The position numbers and the translations under genes were made by a program. Positions 1 to 6,827 of a stretch of DNA of 27,642 nucleotides are shown here, in pieces. Source of the stretch: Nitrospira bacterium HGW-Nitrospira-1 (GTDB taxonomy: Bacteria; Nitrospirota; Thermodesulfovibrionia; Thermodesulfovibrionales; UBA6898); the NCBI GenBank assembly GCA_002839535.1, contig PGYF01000002.1:5205-32846 (forward strand), given 5' to 3'. The notes below the pieces were generated by a model. That model made no database searches and was not told the origin of the DNA. It saw only the letters and a list, made by a program, of their open reading frames with translations. Each line of letters opens with the position of its first letter. Position 1 is the stretch's first letter.

Positions 1-138
1 GTGGAATGACGAAATCCCGTGTAAACGTTCCATTTGAATCATCTTAAGAATAGCCTTTTTCTAATATTTTTACCCACTCACATCCACGAAGACCCAAAAA
101 TAAATCCTACCGACAGACATCTGTAGAATTGTTAAGAA

Positions 139-159
139 CCCTGCGCCAAGAGCGCAGGG
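139..159 (-). terminator. Rho-independent terminator of the DUF3108 gene
   Basis: A perfect 8-bp GC-rich stem (CCCTGCGC / GCGCAGGG) closes a 5-nt loop. Read on the minus strand it lies 24 nt past the stop codon at 183 and is followed by a short T-rich tail (TTCTTAAC). The tail is not a long T run, so termination strength is uncertain. The rest of 1-138 holds no gene I can support; an AT-rich stretch contains the small palindrome ACAGACATCTGT at 113-124. Confidence 0.6.
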
Positions 160-182
160 CGTCAAAAGTCAAAACAAATTTA

Positions 183-974
183 TTAAAAAGTTCCTCCCAC
201 CAGGGTTGCGGTAATGGAGCCTACAGCCGCTTTTGTCTGCATCTTTACCGGGATACGCTTCAGGTCGTCGGTGAGCCAGATATACATATCGCCTTTTCTG
301 TTAAAGATACCCTCGGACCTCATCATGGGTTTTATCACCACAGTATCAAACTCTCCCAGATTTGTTTTTATCTTTTCTTTTCTGAGAACCTGCACTTCAA
401 CGTTCCATAGTTTCTTGCTGTCGAATATGTCCACATAAACCGATTTCCCGACATCAAGCCTCAATGTCCTGATATAATAAAAACTCGCAAGAGGATCAAA
501 GGTCTTCTCCCCGATTTTATAGGTATTTTTTTCAGCCCCGATATGGTCTATGAACGTTGCCTGCAGATTTGTATGGTCAAAGATCACTTCTTTATCACGC
601 CGATGGCTGCCTTCCCGTAACTTGACTCTGTAGCTTTGCGGCAAGCCGCTCAACATCGGCGTCTGAGCGCCTTGCAGGAGAGATTCTATTCTGTCGTCAA
701 CAGTATAAAAAACAGAAACCCAGTCAGCGGAACGGGCGGTCGAAATAATCTTCGCATGTCCGTTAAAGTTTGCTATTTCGAGCGTTGCAGTCCCTGCCTT
801 CACCCCAGCCCATGTCAGATCAAAGATAAACTTTTCCGGAGTATTAAAGGCAGAGGCATCCGGCAAAAAAAACAAAAAGAAGGCAAGAGACAGCAACAGC
901 GCTGCCCTGTTCAATCTGCTTTTGCTTTTCCGCAAACTGCAAAAAACACTCTTTGTATTTTTCTCGGTTACCAT
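183..974 (-). CDS. DUF3108 domain-containing exported protein
   Basis: The 263-residue product has a basic N-terminus and a hydrophobic stretch at about residues 23-42 ending in DASA, so it is probably exported to the periplasm or outer-membrane side. The remainder matches the general pattern of DUF3108 proteins: an N-terminal FDLTWAGVKAGTATLEI segment, then a beta-rich body with YIRTLRL, VEVQV and an end of the type DLKRIPVKMQTKAAVGSITATL. This family is uncharacterised and often sits near envelope or LPS genes; I infer a periplasmic role only. The ATG at 974 has no clear ribosome binding site upstream, and a GATAAT-like sequence directly abuts it. In-frame TTG codons (residues 14 and 21) are possible alternative starts. 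It is divergent from hisA, with 69 nt between them. Confidence 0.75.
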   Translation of the reverse strand: MVTEKNTKSVFCSLRKSKSRLNRAALLLSLAFFLFFLPDASAFNTPEKFIFDLTWAGVKAGTATLEIANFNGHAKIISTARSADWVSVFYTVDDRIESLLQGAQTPMLSGLPQSYRVKLREGSHRRDKEVIFDHTNLQATFIDHIGAEKNTYKIGEKTFDPLASFYYIRTLRLDVGKSVYVDIFDSKKLWNVEVQVLRKEKIKTNLGEFDTVVIKPMMRSEGIFNRKGDMYIWLTDDLKRIPVKMQTKAAVGSITATLVGGTF

Positions 975-1029
975 ATTATCGTCTTAGGGGAAAAAATGAA
1001 GATTCCTCCTGCAAAATACCGCCTTGATT

Positions 1030-1038
1030 TGCTATATT
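1030..1038 (+). promoter_or_regulatory. Extended -10 element of hisA; possible leaderless start
   Basis: TGCTATATT is an extended -10 (TGN plus TATATT at 1033-1038). It ends 5 nt before the hisA ATG at 1044, which puts the expected transcription start at or next to the start codon. There is no Shine-Dalgarno-like sequence upstream, and the in-frame stop TAA at 1038-1040 excludes an earlier start. No convincing -35 is seen. Confidence 0.4.
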
Positions 1039-1043
1039 AATAC

Positions 1044-1769
1044 ATGTGGATTATTCCTGCAATAGATTTGAAGGATGGACAGTGCGTCAGACTGCAGCAA
1101 GGCAGAAAAGACGCTGTTACAGTCTATTCGGAAAACCCCTCTGCAACAGCAAAAAAATGGGAGTCTTCAGGCGCAAGAGTCCTGCATGTTGTAGACCTTG
1201 ACGGCGCTTTTACCGGCAGCCAGAAAAATTACTCACATATTCTCGCGATCAGAAAAGCGGTAAATATGGTGATAGAGGTTGGCGGCGGCATCAGGGACAT
1301 CTCAACAGTAGATAAACTGGTCTCTGCGGGCATTAACAGGGTAATCATCGGCACTTCCGCAATCAAGGATGTACAATTTGTAACAGATGCATGCAGAAAA
1401 TTCCCAGGGAAGATATTGGTCGGCATAGACGCCAAAGACGGGAAGGTCGCGGTAAAAGGCTGGGAAGAGGTCAGTTCTATCGAGGCTAAGGAATTGGCCA
1501 AAAGGGTTGAATTGATCGGGGTTGCAGGGATCATCTATACAGACGTCTCACGGGACGGGATGCTGACAGGCCCAAATCTGCCTGCATTGGAAGATATGGT
1601 AAAAACAGTGAATATCCCGGTTATCGCCTCAGGCGGTATCGCAAATATCGAAGACATCAGGAATCTTCTGAAGATAAAAAACCTCTGGGGGGCCATAACA
1701 GGCAAGGCGATTTACTCCGGCTCTCTTGATTTAAGAGAAGCCTTAAAGGCCGTAATGCGTGATGAGTAA
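1044..1769 (+). CDS. hisA: Phosphoribosylformimino-5-aminoimidazole carboxamide ribotide isomerase
   Basis: HisA catalyses the Amadori rearrangement of ProFAR to PRFAR in histidine biosynthesis. The 241-residue length is normal for this (beta/alpha)8 barrel. Visible hallmarks are the opening IIPAIDLKDG with catalytic Asp8, VEVGGGIRD, IIGTSA, GIDAKDGKVAVKGW with the second catalytic Asp129, YTDVSRDGMLTGPN, and the second phosphate-binding loop VIASGGI. The ATG at 1044 is fixed by an in-frame stop only two codons upstream. The stop overlaps the hisF start (TAATG), so hisA and hisF are translationally coupled. The upstream gene is divergent, so hisA heads its own transcript. No other his genes are in the window. 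Confidence 0.97.
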   Translation: MWIIPAIDLKDGQCVRLQQGRKDAVTVYSENPSATAKKWESSGARVLHVVDLDGAFTGSQKNYSHILAIRKAVNMVIEVGGGIRDISTVDKLVSAGINRVIIGTSAIKDVQFVTDACRKFPGKILVGIDAKDGKVAVKGWEEVSSIEAKELAKRVELIGVAGIIYTDVSRDGMLTGPNLPALEDMVKTVNIPVIASGGIANIEDIRNLLKIKNLWGAITGKAIYSGSLDLREALKAVMRDE

Positions 1770-2605
1770 TGCTTGCTAAACGAATAATCCCATGCCTTGA
1801 TGTAAAAGACGGTCGTGTTGTAAAGGGAGTAAGTTTTGTAAACCTCCGCGATGCAGGCGACCCTGTTGAAAACGCCCTCTACTATGACAAACAGGGAGCA
1901 GACGAACTCATCTTCCTGGATATTACCGCTTCCCACGAAAAACGAAAGATCATCCTTGATGTTGTCGAAAAAACAGCCGAAGACGTCTTTATGCCCCTGA
2001 CTGTCGGCGGCGGCATTAAAACACTTGACGACATAAGAGACCTGCTCAGGGCAGGCTGCGATAAGGTCTCGATCAATACAACCGCCGTAAAAGACCCCTA
2101 TTTCATCAGCCGTGCTGCAGAGAAATTCGGAAGTCAATGCATCGTAGTGGCCATAGACGCAAAAAGGACGGCTGACAACATGGCAGATGCAACAGGAGAG
2201 AAATGGTTTTCAGATTTGTCGATGCAGGATGTAATACTTGATATCTCTGGTAGATTAACCTGGGCCATATCAACGCACGGCGGCAGAAAAATGAAGATGA
2301 TCAACGCTGTTGCGTGGGCAAAGAAGATGGAAGAGCTTGGGGCCGGCGAGTTCATGCTCACCAGCATGGACAAAGACGGGACAAAAGACGGTTACGATAT
2401 CGAGCTGACGCGCACTATATCAGAAACAGTCTCGATTCCTGTGATCGCCTCGGGAGGGGCAGGCACACTGGAACATCTTTACGAGGGGCTCACAGCAGGA
2501 AAGGCTGACGCTGTACTGGCGGCTTCAATATTTCACTTCAGGGAATTTACGGTCAAAGAGGCCAAAGAGTATCTTCGTTCAAAAGGCGTTCCAGTCAGAC
2601 TTTAA
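1769..2605 (+). CDS. hisF: Imidazole glycerol phosphate synthase cyclase subunit, with an insertion
   Basis: HisF uses ammonia from HisH to convert PRFAR to imidazole glycerol phosphate and AICAR. Family marks are MLAKRIIPCLDVKDGRVVKG with catalytic Asp11, LDITAS, TVGGGIKTLDD, the second catalytic Asp130 in VVAIDAKR, STHGGRK, LTSMDKDGTKDGYD and VIASGGAG. At 278 residues it is about 25 longer than the usual 250-258. The excess is one block at about residues 135-166, between AIDAKR (strand beta5) and THGGRK, where most HisF proteins have only a few residues. The reading frame is open throughout, so this is an in-frame insertion, not a frameshift. The 3' end overlaps the convergent PP-loop gene by 11 nt, leaving no room for a terminator. 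Confidence 0.96.
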   Translation: MLAKRIIPCLDVKDGRVVKGVSFVNLRDAGDPVENALYYDKQGADELIFLDITASHEKRKIILDVVEKTAEDVFMPLTVGGGIKTLDDIRDLLRAGCDKVSINTTAVKDPYFISRAAEKFGSQCIVVAIDAKRTADNMADATGEKWFSDLSMQDVILDISGRLTWAISTHGGRKMKMINAVAWAKKMEELGAGEFMLTSMDKDGTKDGYDIELTRTISETVSIPVIASGGAGTLEHLYEGLTAGKADAVLAASIFHFREFTVKEAKEYLRSKGVPVRL

Positions 2606-3695
2606 AGGCCTTTCTCCCTTCTATCCTGAAACGTTCAATAATATCTTCTCCTGCCGGAGTAACACGAAGTTTGAAATCCCTGCTGCGGTCAATAACCCGC
2701 ACATCAACAGCGCTCAGATGCCTTGCATCAGAATACCTTGCGCAGAGGCTTGCAGCGGTTTGGATAATCTCTTCTGTTGCCTTTCCACACACAAGCGCAA
2801 CAGGACTTGCATAATCTTCAACCAGCAGGTGTATACTCTTCCCGCCATCTATTGAAAGCAGCGACTCGTTTTCCTGTCTGTTCCTGCCGACGATTATCTT
2901 GCAGTTGTTGGATATTCTGAAATGTCTTCCGAGCCGCAGGAGAGATATGTCCTCAAGCGATGGATCAGCATCATGGTCAAGGAGCTCTCTTAATTTGAAC
3001 GAGTAATTCGGCTCTGTCAATAAGCAACCCCCTGCCGGCGGAGAATAATCCACAAGCCCAAACTCGCCGGCAAGCGCCAACTGGGGTTTTCTTGACCGGC
3101 CGCTGAAGCCATAGAGTAAATCCCTGTTTACAATACCCCCCTCTTCCATCACAGTCGGTTTCATAAGCTTTGCGCTCAAGGGTCTTAAGATAAGTCCTTT
3201 TAATCCCGCCTCCCTGTCAATGATATCAAGAGCGTCTCGCCTCTGGCTCATTGGTCTTTGGCCGATTACTTCGCCGGTTATAAGAAATTCAGCGCCTGTC
3301 GTCTCCATAAAATCTTTGGCTTCCTTAAGCATAAGTATCCTGCAGTCCATGCAGGGGTTCATGTTCTTGCCGTATCCGAACTTCGGGTCCTTTACAATCT
3401 GTATAAACTTATCCGCAAGATGGAACAGCCTGACTTCAAACCCGAATTTTTCAGCAGCAGAAAAATGGGCTTTTGAACATGAGGACGTATCGGATATGTC
3501 GCAGCCGAAATGATGCAGAAAAGTTACTGCTGTTACTTCGATACCCTGCCTACAGACAGTCAGTACAGCCAGCGTGCTGTCAAGCCCTCCTGAATATAAT
3601 GCAACCGCCTTTACAGGCTGTGATGGGTGAGGCGTGAGGCGTGAGGCGTGAGGCGTAAGGGGCTTAATATTATTTTTTTCTAACTCATTACTCAT
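2595..3695 (-). CDS. PP-loop ATPase, tRNA-thiolation-like, with NFACT-R-like C-terminus
   Basis: The 366-residue protein has an N-terminal adenylating PP-loop (VALYSGGLDST, SGGLDS at residues 35-40), a Cys pair PCMDCR at 115-118, and a segment RPLSAKLMKPT. A conserved-looking PAGGCLLTEP follows, and the C-terminal part (about 240-366) resembles the NFACT RNA-binding fold joined to this family. MnmA- and ThiI-like proteins of this architecture are commonly annotated as tRNA sulfurtransferases, but the substrate of this subfamily is not settled; tRNA thiolation is inference. The start at 3695 overlaps the rfaE1 stop by 8 nt. Residues about 11-26 (KPLTPHASRLTPHPSQP) are encoded by tandem 7-bp repeats and precede the conserved core, which begins near residue 29. 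No ATG, GTG or TTG lies closer to the core, so the repeat-encoded leader seems to be translated. Confidence 0.85.
   Translation of the reverse strand: MSNELEKNNIKPLTPHASRLTPHPSQPVKAVALYSGGLDSTLAVLTVCRQGIEVTAVTFLHHFGCDISDTSSCSKAHFSAAEKFGFEVRLFHLADKFIQIVKDPKFGYGKNMNPCMDCRILMLKEAKDFMETTGAEFLITGEVIGQRPMSQRRDALDIIDREAGLKGLILRPLSAKLMKPTVMEEGGIVNRDLLYGFSGRSRKPQLALAGEFGLVDYSPPAGGCLLTEPNYSFKLRELLDHDADPSLEDISLLRLGRHFRISNNCKIIVGRNRQENESLLSIDGGKSIHLLVEDYASPVALVCGKATEEIIQTAASLCARYSDARHLSAVDVRVIDRSRDFKLRVTPAGEDIIERFRIEGRKAFKV
3620..3661 (-). repeat. Tandem heptamer repeat, GTGAGGC units
   Basis: On the plus strand four perfect GTGAGGC units (3627-3654) are flanked by degenerate units GTGATGG (3620-3626) and GTAAGGG (3655-3661). 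The array lies inside the 5' end of the PP-loop gene and is translated as the ASRLTPHPSQP-type leader. Seven is not a multiple of three, so gain or loss of one unit would shift the reading frame. Confidence 0.85.
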
Positions 3696-3709
3696 TACTC
3701 GTTACTGTT
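3683..3709 (-). repeat. Tandem heptamer repeat, ACTCATT units
   Basis: Two perfect ACTCATT units (3683-3696), then ACTCGTT and a truncated ACTGTT. The repeat forms the last codons of rfaE1 and the start codon region of the PP-loop gene; the overlapping stop and start codons are both built from it. It is a different heptamer family from the one 22 nt away. Confidence 0.75.
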
Positions 3710-4653
3710 AAAAGCTGCTCCGGAGTTGCGACCGCTGTGCCGACCTCGCCGACGACAATGCCTGCCGCATGGTTTGCAATCACGGCTGCCTCTTCCATAT
3801 CAGCGCCTGATACATAGGCAAGGGTAAAGGCGGAGATTACGGTGTCGCCGGCTCCGGTTACATCATAGACCTTTCTGGCAACAGTTGGAATATGCGTGAC
3901 TTTATTTTTTTCAAAGAGACTCATCCCCTGCTCACCTCTGGTAATCAGGACAGCCTTGCAGGAAAGTTTTTTCATTAAATTCTTTCCTGCCTTGAGCAGC
4001 GTCTTGTCATCTTTGATCTCTATATGCGAACCGACTGAGGCCTCCATAACATTAGGGGTTATCAGGGAAACGCCTTTATAAAAATCAAAATGACCGACCT
4101 TTGGATCAACAGCGATAAACATGTCCTTCGGCTTGGCCTTTTTTACAATGTCCCTGATAAGCTCAGAAGATACCATTCCTTTTTGATAATCGGAAACAAT
4201 TACCGCATCATACAGGGTAATCACAGAGTTTAAATATCCCAGTATGCCCTTCAAAATCTTTCCGTCAACATATTTTTTATCTTCCCTGTCAAACCTGACC
4301 ACCTGCTGATTATGGGCAATAACCCGCGTTTTGACGGTTGTCGGCCTGTTCTCGGTAAAGATTCCGTCGCAGTTCACACCTTTCTGGCTGAGGATATTCA
4401 TCAGCGCCTCGCCTGCAATGTCCTGACCGTTTATGCCAACGACCGATGCCCTGCCGCCAAGAGATGTGATGTTGTGCGCGACATTGGCAGCCCCGCCAAG
4501 CAGAAAGCTTTCACGGGTGACTTCCACGACAGGGACAGGGGCCTCAGGAGAAATCCTGGTCACCTTGCCCCATATGTAATGGTCAAGGATTATGTCACCT
4601 ATAACCAGAATATTTCTGTCTTTAAACCCGCGTATAATCTTTTTGTAATCCAC
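3688..4653 (-). CDS. rfaE1: D-glycero-beta-D-manno-heptose-7-phosphate kinase
   Basis: This 321-residue PfkB-family kinase phosphorylates heptose 7-phosphate at C1 for ADP-heptose, the LPS inner-core precursor. Evidence includes ILVIGDIILDHYIWGKVTRI, SPEAPVPVVEV, LLGGAANVAHNI and the PfkB signature DVTGAGDT (264-271) with catalytic base Asp270. It corresponds to the kinase half of bifunctional HldE; the nucleotidyltransferase half is absent, so a separate rfaE2 (hldC) is expected elsewhere. The chosen start is GTG at 4653, directly before the conserved DYKKIIRGFKDRNILVIGD. No Shine-Dalgarno is evident, and a TATATT lies 8 nt upstream (4662-4667). It shares its 3' end with the start of the PP-loop gene. 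Confidence 0.94.
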   Translation of the reverse strand: MDYKKIIRGFKDRNILVIGDIILDHYIWGKVTRISPEAPVPVVEVTRESFLLGGAANVAHNITSLGGRASVVGINGQDIAGEALMNILSQKGVNCDGIFTENRPTTVKTRVIAHNQQVVRFDREDKKYVDGKILKGILGYLNSVITLYDAVIVSDYQKGMVSSELIRDIVKKAKPKDMFIAVDPKVGHFDFYKGVSLITPNVMEASVGSHIEIKDDKTLLKAGKNLMKKLSCKAVLITRGEQGMSLFEKNKVTHIPTVARKVYDVTGAGDTVISAFTLAYVSGADMEEAAVIANHAAGIVVGEVGTAVATPEQLLTVTSNE

Positions 4654-4661
4654 GATTTTCT

Positions 4662-4667
4662 AATATA
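4662..4667 (-). promoter_or_regulatory. Possible -10 hexamer of rfaE1
   Basis: TATATT on the minus strand ends 8 nt before the GTG start at 4653, and there is no recognisable -35 or ribosome binding site. If it is a real -10, the transcript starts almost at the start codon. The evidence is weak because the region is AT-rich. Confidence 0.25.
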
Positions 4668-4720
4668 ACTTACTGTATTGAAAAATGAAAACTTTCTATG
4701 ACAGCGCATCCGCTAAAAAT

Positions 4721-4748
4721 AAGGGGAAAGGCAAAAGCCTTTCCCCTT
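4721..4748 (-). terminator. Rho-independent terminator of glnA
   Basis: A perfect 12-bp stem, AAGGGGAAAGGC pairing with GCCTTTCCCCTT, has a 4-nt loop. On the minus strand it lies 25 nt past the glnA stop and is followed by TTATTTTT, a classic intrinsic terminator ending the glnB-glnA transcript before rfaE1. Confidence 0.9.
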
Positions 4749-4773
4749 TATCCGCTTTTATTTCAGTAACGAC

Positions 4774-6186
4774 TTAAATATCATAGTACAGGAAGAACTC
4801 GTATGGATGCGGTCTGAGCCTCAACGCATCAACCTCTTTGGTCCTCTTGTAGCTTATCCATGTATCAATAACATCCTGGGTAAACACATCGCCTTTCAGT
4901 AAAAACTCATGGCCGGCCTCAAGGTTGTCAAGCGCATCTTCAAGGCTTGCCGGCATGGTAGGCACAGAGGCCAGCTCTTCAGGCCCGAGATCATAGATGT
5001 CCTTGTCAAGCGCCTCACCCGGATGCAGCTTATTCTCTATACCGTCAAGACCTGCCATCAGCATCGCAGAGAACGCAAGGTATGTATTGCACGACGGATC
5101 AGGGAACCTGACTTCAACCCTCTTTGTCTTCGGACTTGCGGAATAGGTAGGTATTCTTATTGATGCAGAACGGTTTCTTGCAGAGTATGCGAGATTGACC
5201 GGCGCCTCAAAACCCGGCGTCAGTCGTTTATAAGAGTTTGTTGTCGGGTTTGTCAAGGCAGCGAGCGCCGGGGCGTGCTTCAGTATGCCGCCGATATAAT
5301 AAAGCGCCAGTTCGCTCAAGCCCGCATATCCGTTGCCGGCAAAAAGGGGCTTCCCTCCTTTCCAGATGCTCTGATGGACATGCATTCCAGAGCCATTGTC
5401 GCCGAATAGGGGTTTCGGCATAAAGGTTGCCGTCTTCCCATGTCTTCTTGCAACATTCTTGATTATGTATTTAAAGAGCATGTTCTTGTCAGCCATCTTG
5501 ACAAGGGAATCAAATCTCATGTCGATCTCCGCCTGACCGGCTGTTGCAACCTCGTGGTGTTCTCTTTCAACATAGATGCCGCACTTGAGCATTTCCATCA
5601 CCATCTCTGTCCTGAGATTCACCTGGCTGTCAGTCGGAGGCACAGGGAAATAGCCTTCCTTATGCCTTGGCTTATAGCCGAGGTTCGGGTTCTCCTCTTT
5701 GCCGGAATTCCAGATGCCCTCGGTCGAGTCAATAAAATAATAGCCGCTATGTGAGTTCTGATCAAACCGGACGCCGTCGAAGATAAAGAACTCCGCCTCA
5801 GGACCGAAATATGCAGTATCGCCGATACCTGTTGACTTGAGAAAATTTTCAGCCTTCTGCGCAATATATCTTGGATCCCTTGAGTAGAATTCCCTGGTGA
5901 TAGGGTCCACAACATTGCATATCAGACTAATTGTCGGATATTCCATAAACGGATCCATAAAAGCAGTGTCAGCGTCAGGCATAATAAGCATGTCAGAGGT
6001 GTGAATAGCCTGCCATCCCCTGATCGACGAAGCGTCAAAGCCAAGACCCTCCTCAAATATCTCCTCCCTTAATTCTGCTACCGGCACTGCAAAATGCTGC
6101 CAGATTCCGGGGAAATCAAGGAACTTGAAATTTGCCATAACCGCCTTGTTTTCCTGAGCTAACTTGATTACGTCTTTTGGTGTCAT
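4774..6186 (-). CDS. glnA: Glutamine synthetase, type I (adenylylation-regulated)
   Basis: GlnA makes glutamine from glutamate, ammonia and ATP as a cytosolic dodecamer. The 470-residue length and motifs fit GSI-beta: the early loop GFDASSIRGWQ, the metal-binding GPEAEFFIFD (about 128-137), the ATP and metal region FMPKPLFGDNGSGMHVHQS (about 255-273), the glutamate flap RLTPGFEAPVNLAYSARNRSA, and the adenylylation loop DIYDLGPEE with Tyr398 at the usual modification position. This suggests control by a GlnE-type adenylyltransferase encoded elsewhere. The ATG at 6186 is supported by AGGAGG at 6193-6198. It follows glnB by 97 nt on the same strand and probably shares its sigma-54 promoter; a hairpin lies between them. 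Confidence 0.98.
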   Translation of the reverse strand: MTPKDVIKLAQENKAVMANFKFLDFPGIWQHFAVPVAELREEIFEEGLGFDASSIRGWQAIHTSDMLIMPDADTAFMDPFMEYPTISLICNVVDPITREFYSRDPRYIAQKAENFLKSTGIGDTAYFGPEAEFFIFDGVRFDQNSHSGYYFIDSTEGIWNSGKEENPNLGYKPRHKEGYFPVPPTDSQVNLRTEMVMEMLKCGIYVEREHHEVATAGQAEIDMRFDSLVKMADKNMLFKYIIKNVARRHGKTATFMPKPLFGDNGSGMHVHQSIWKGGKPLFAGNGYAGLSELALYYIGGILKHAPALAALTNPTTNSYKRLTPGFEAPVNLAYSARNRSASIRIPTYSASPKTKRVEVRFPDPSCNTYLAFSAMLMAGLDGIENKLHPGEALDKDIYDLGPEELASVPTMPASLEDALDNLEAGHEFLLKGDVFTQDVIDTWISYKRTKEVDALRLRPHPYEFFLYYDI

Positions 6187-6211
6187 ATTGCTCCTCCTGT
6201 GTTAGTTATTT

Positions 6212-6278
6212 GGGGTTGGGGCTTTGGTGTTGGGGATTGGTTTTTTTTGCGAATCCCTAAACCCGAATCTCTAACCCC
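6212..6278 (-). repeat. Heptamer-built imperfect hairpin between glnB and glnA
   Basis: Two arms (6212-6240 and 6249-6278) flank a run of eight T (plus strand). Aligned as inverted repeats, 21 of 29 positions match; several mismatches become G-U pairs in the plus-strand RNA. Each arm is itself a run of degenerate heptamers (GGGGTTG GGGCTTT GGTGTTG GGGATTG, and GAATCCC TAAACCC GAATCTC TAACCCC). It fills most of the glnB-glnA spacer, so a cotranscript would carry it as a large stem-loop. Confidence 0.65.
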
Positions 6279-6283
6279 TGTCT

Positions 6284-6622
6284 TTATACAGCTGCCTCTC
6301 CTTTTTCGCCTGTCCTTATTCTTATTACTTCCTCTATGGTATATACGAATATCTTGCCATCGCCTATTTTGCCTGTCCTGGCCGCTTTCTCTATTGCATC
6401 CACAACCTTCGGGGCAAGGCTGTCAGAGGTCACGATCTCTATCTTTATCTTCGGTATGAAATCAACCACATATTCTGCGCCTCTATACAATTCAGTATGC
6501 CCCTTTTGTCTTCCGAAGCCCTTTACTTCAGTCACCGTCATTCCCTGAATACCTATCTCATTCAAGGCGTCTTTGACTTCGTCCAGTTTAAAGGGTTTGA
6601 TTGTTGCCTCAATCTTCTTCAT
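6284..6622 (-). CDS. glnB: Nitrogen regulatory protein P-II
   Basis: P-II is a trimeric signal protein that reports nitrogen and 2-oxoglutarate status to glutamine synthetase adenylylation, NtrB/NtrC and ammonium transport. The 112-residue length is exact for the family. The N-terminus MKKIEATIKPFKLDEVKDAL, the T-loop GRQKGHTELYRGAEY with uridylylation Tyr51, and the C-terminal signature TGKIGDGKIFV are all present. A GGAGGTGAG ribosome binding site lies just upstream of the ATG at 6622. It is the first gene of glnB-glnA, behind a sigma-54-type promoter at 6665-6680. GlnB rather than GlnK is preferred from linkage to glnA rather than amtB. Confidence 0.97.
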   Translation of the reverse strand: MKKIEATIKPFKLDEVKDALNEIGIQGMTVTEVKGFGRQKGHTELYRGAEYVVDFIPKIKIEIVTSDSLAPKVVDAIEKAARTGKIGDGKIFVYTIEEVIRIRTGEKGEAAV

Positions 6623-6664
6623 CTCTCACCTCCTCAAAATCGTAATGTATAATGTGTTAGGTAC

Positions 6665-6680
6665 TGCAAGTGTTATGCCG
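6665..6680 (-). promoter_or_regulatory. Sigma-54 (RpoN) promoter of glnB-glnA
   Basis: On the minus strand the sequence is CGGCATAACACTTGCA. The invariant GG (-24) and GC (-12) have exactly the canonical spacing of TGGCACGNNNNTTGCW, with mismatches at only the first base and the C of CAC. The predicted start is near 6654, some 30 nt before the glnB ATG, leaving room for its ribosome binding site. Sigma-54/NtrC control is the well-known mode for glnBA operons. I did not find a clear NtrC palindrome upstream in 6681-6827. Confidence 0.7.
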
Positions 6681-6827
6681 GAATAAAACCTATTGAAAAA
6701 CAACAAAATTTACTCAAAACAAAACATGTCCTGCTTAAAACAGAGGCGCTTCATGCCTAAAAATCAGGCAGATCTGAAAAGCTGCGAGGCAATGATATGG
6801 ACTTGGCGCGACTTCGCCTTTTTGTTC

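Noticed and set aside
3620..3709. CRISPR-like repeats
   Set aside because: The units are 7 nt, directly adjacent without spacers, and lie in coding sequence.
6772..6786. GCCT/AGGC hairpin after the PAP2 gene as a terminator
   Set aside because: Only a 5-bp stem without a T tract on the minus strand; not strong enough to call.
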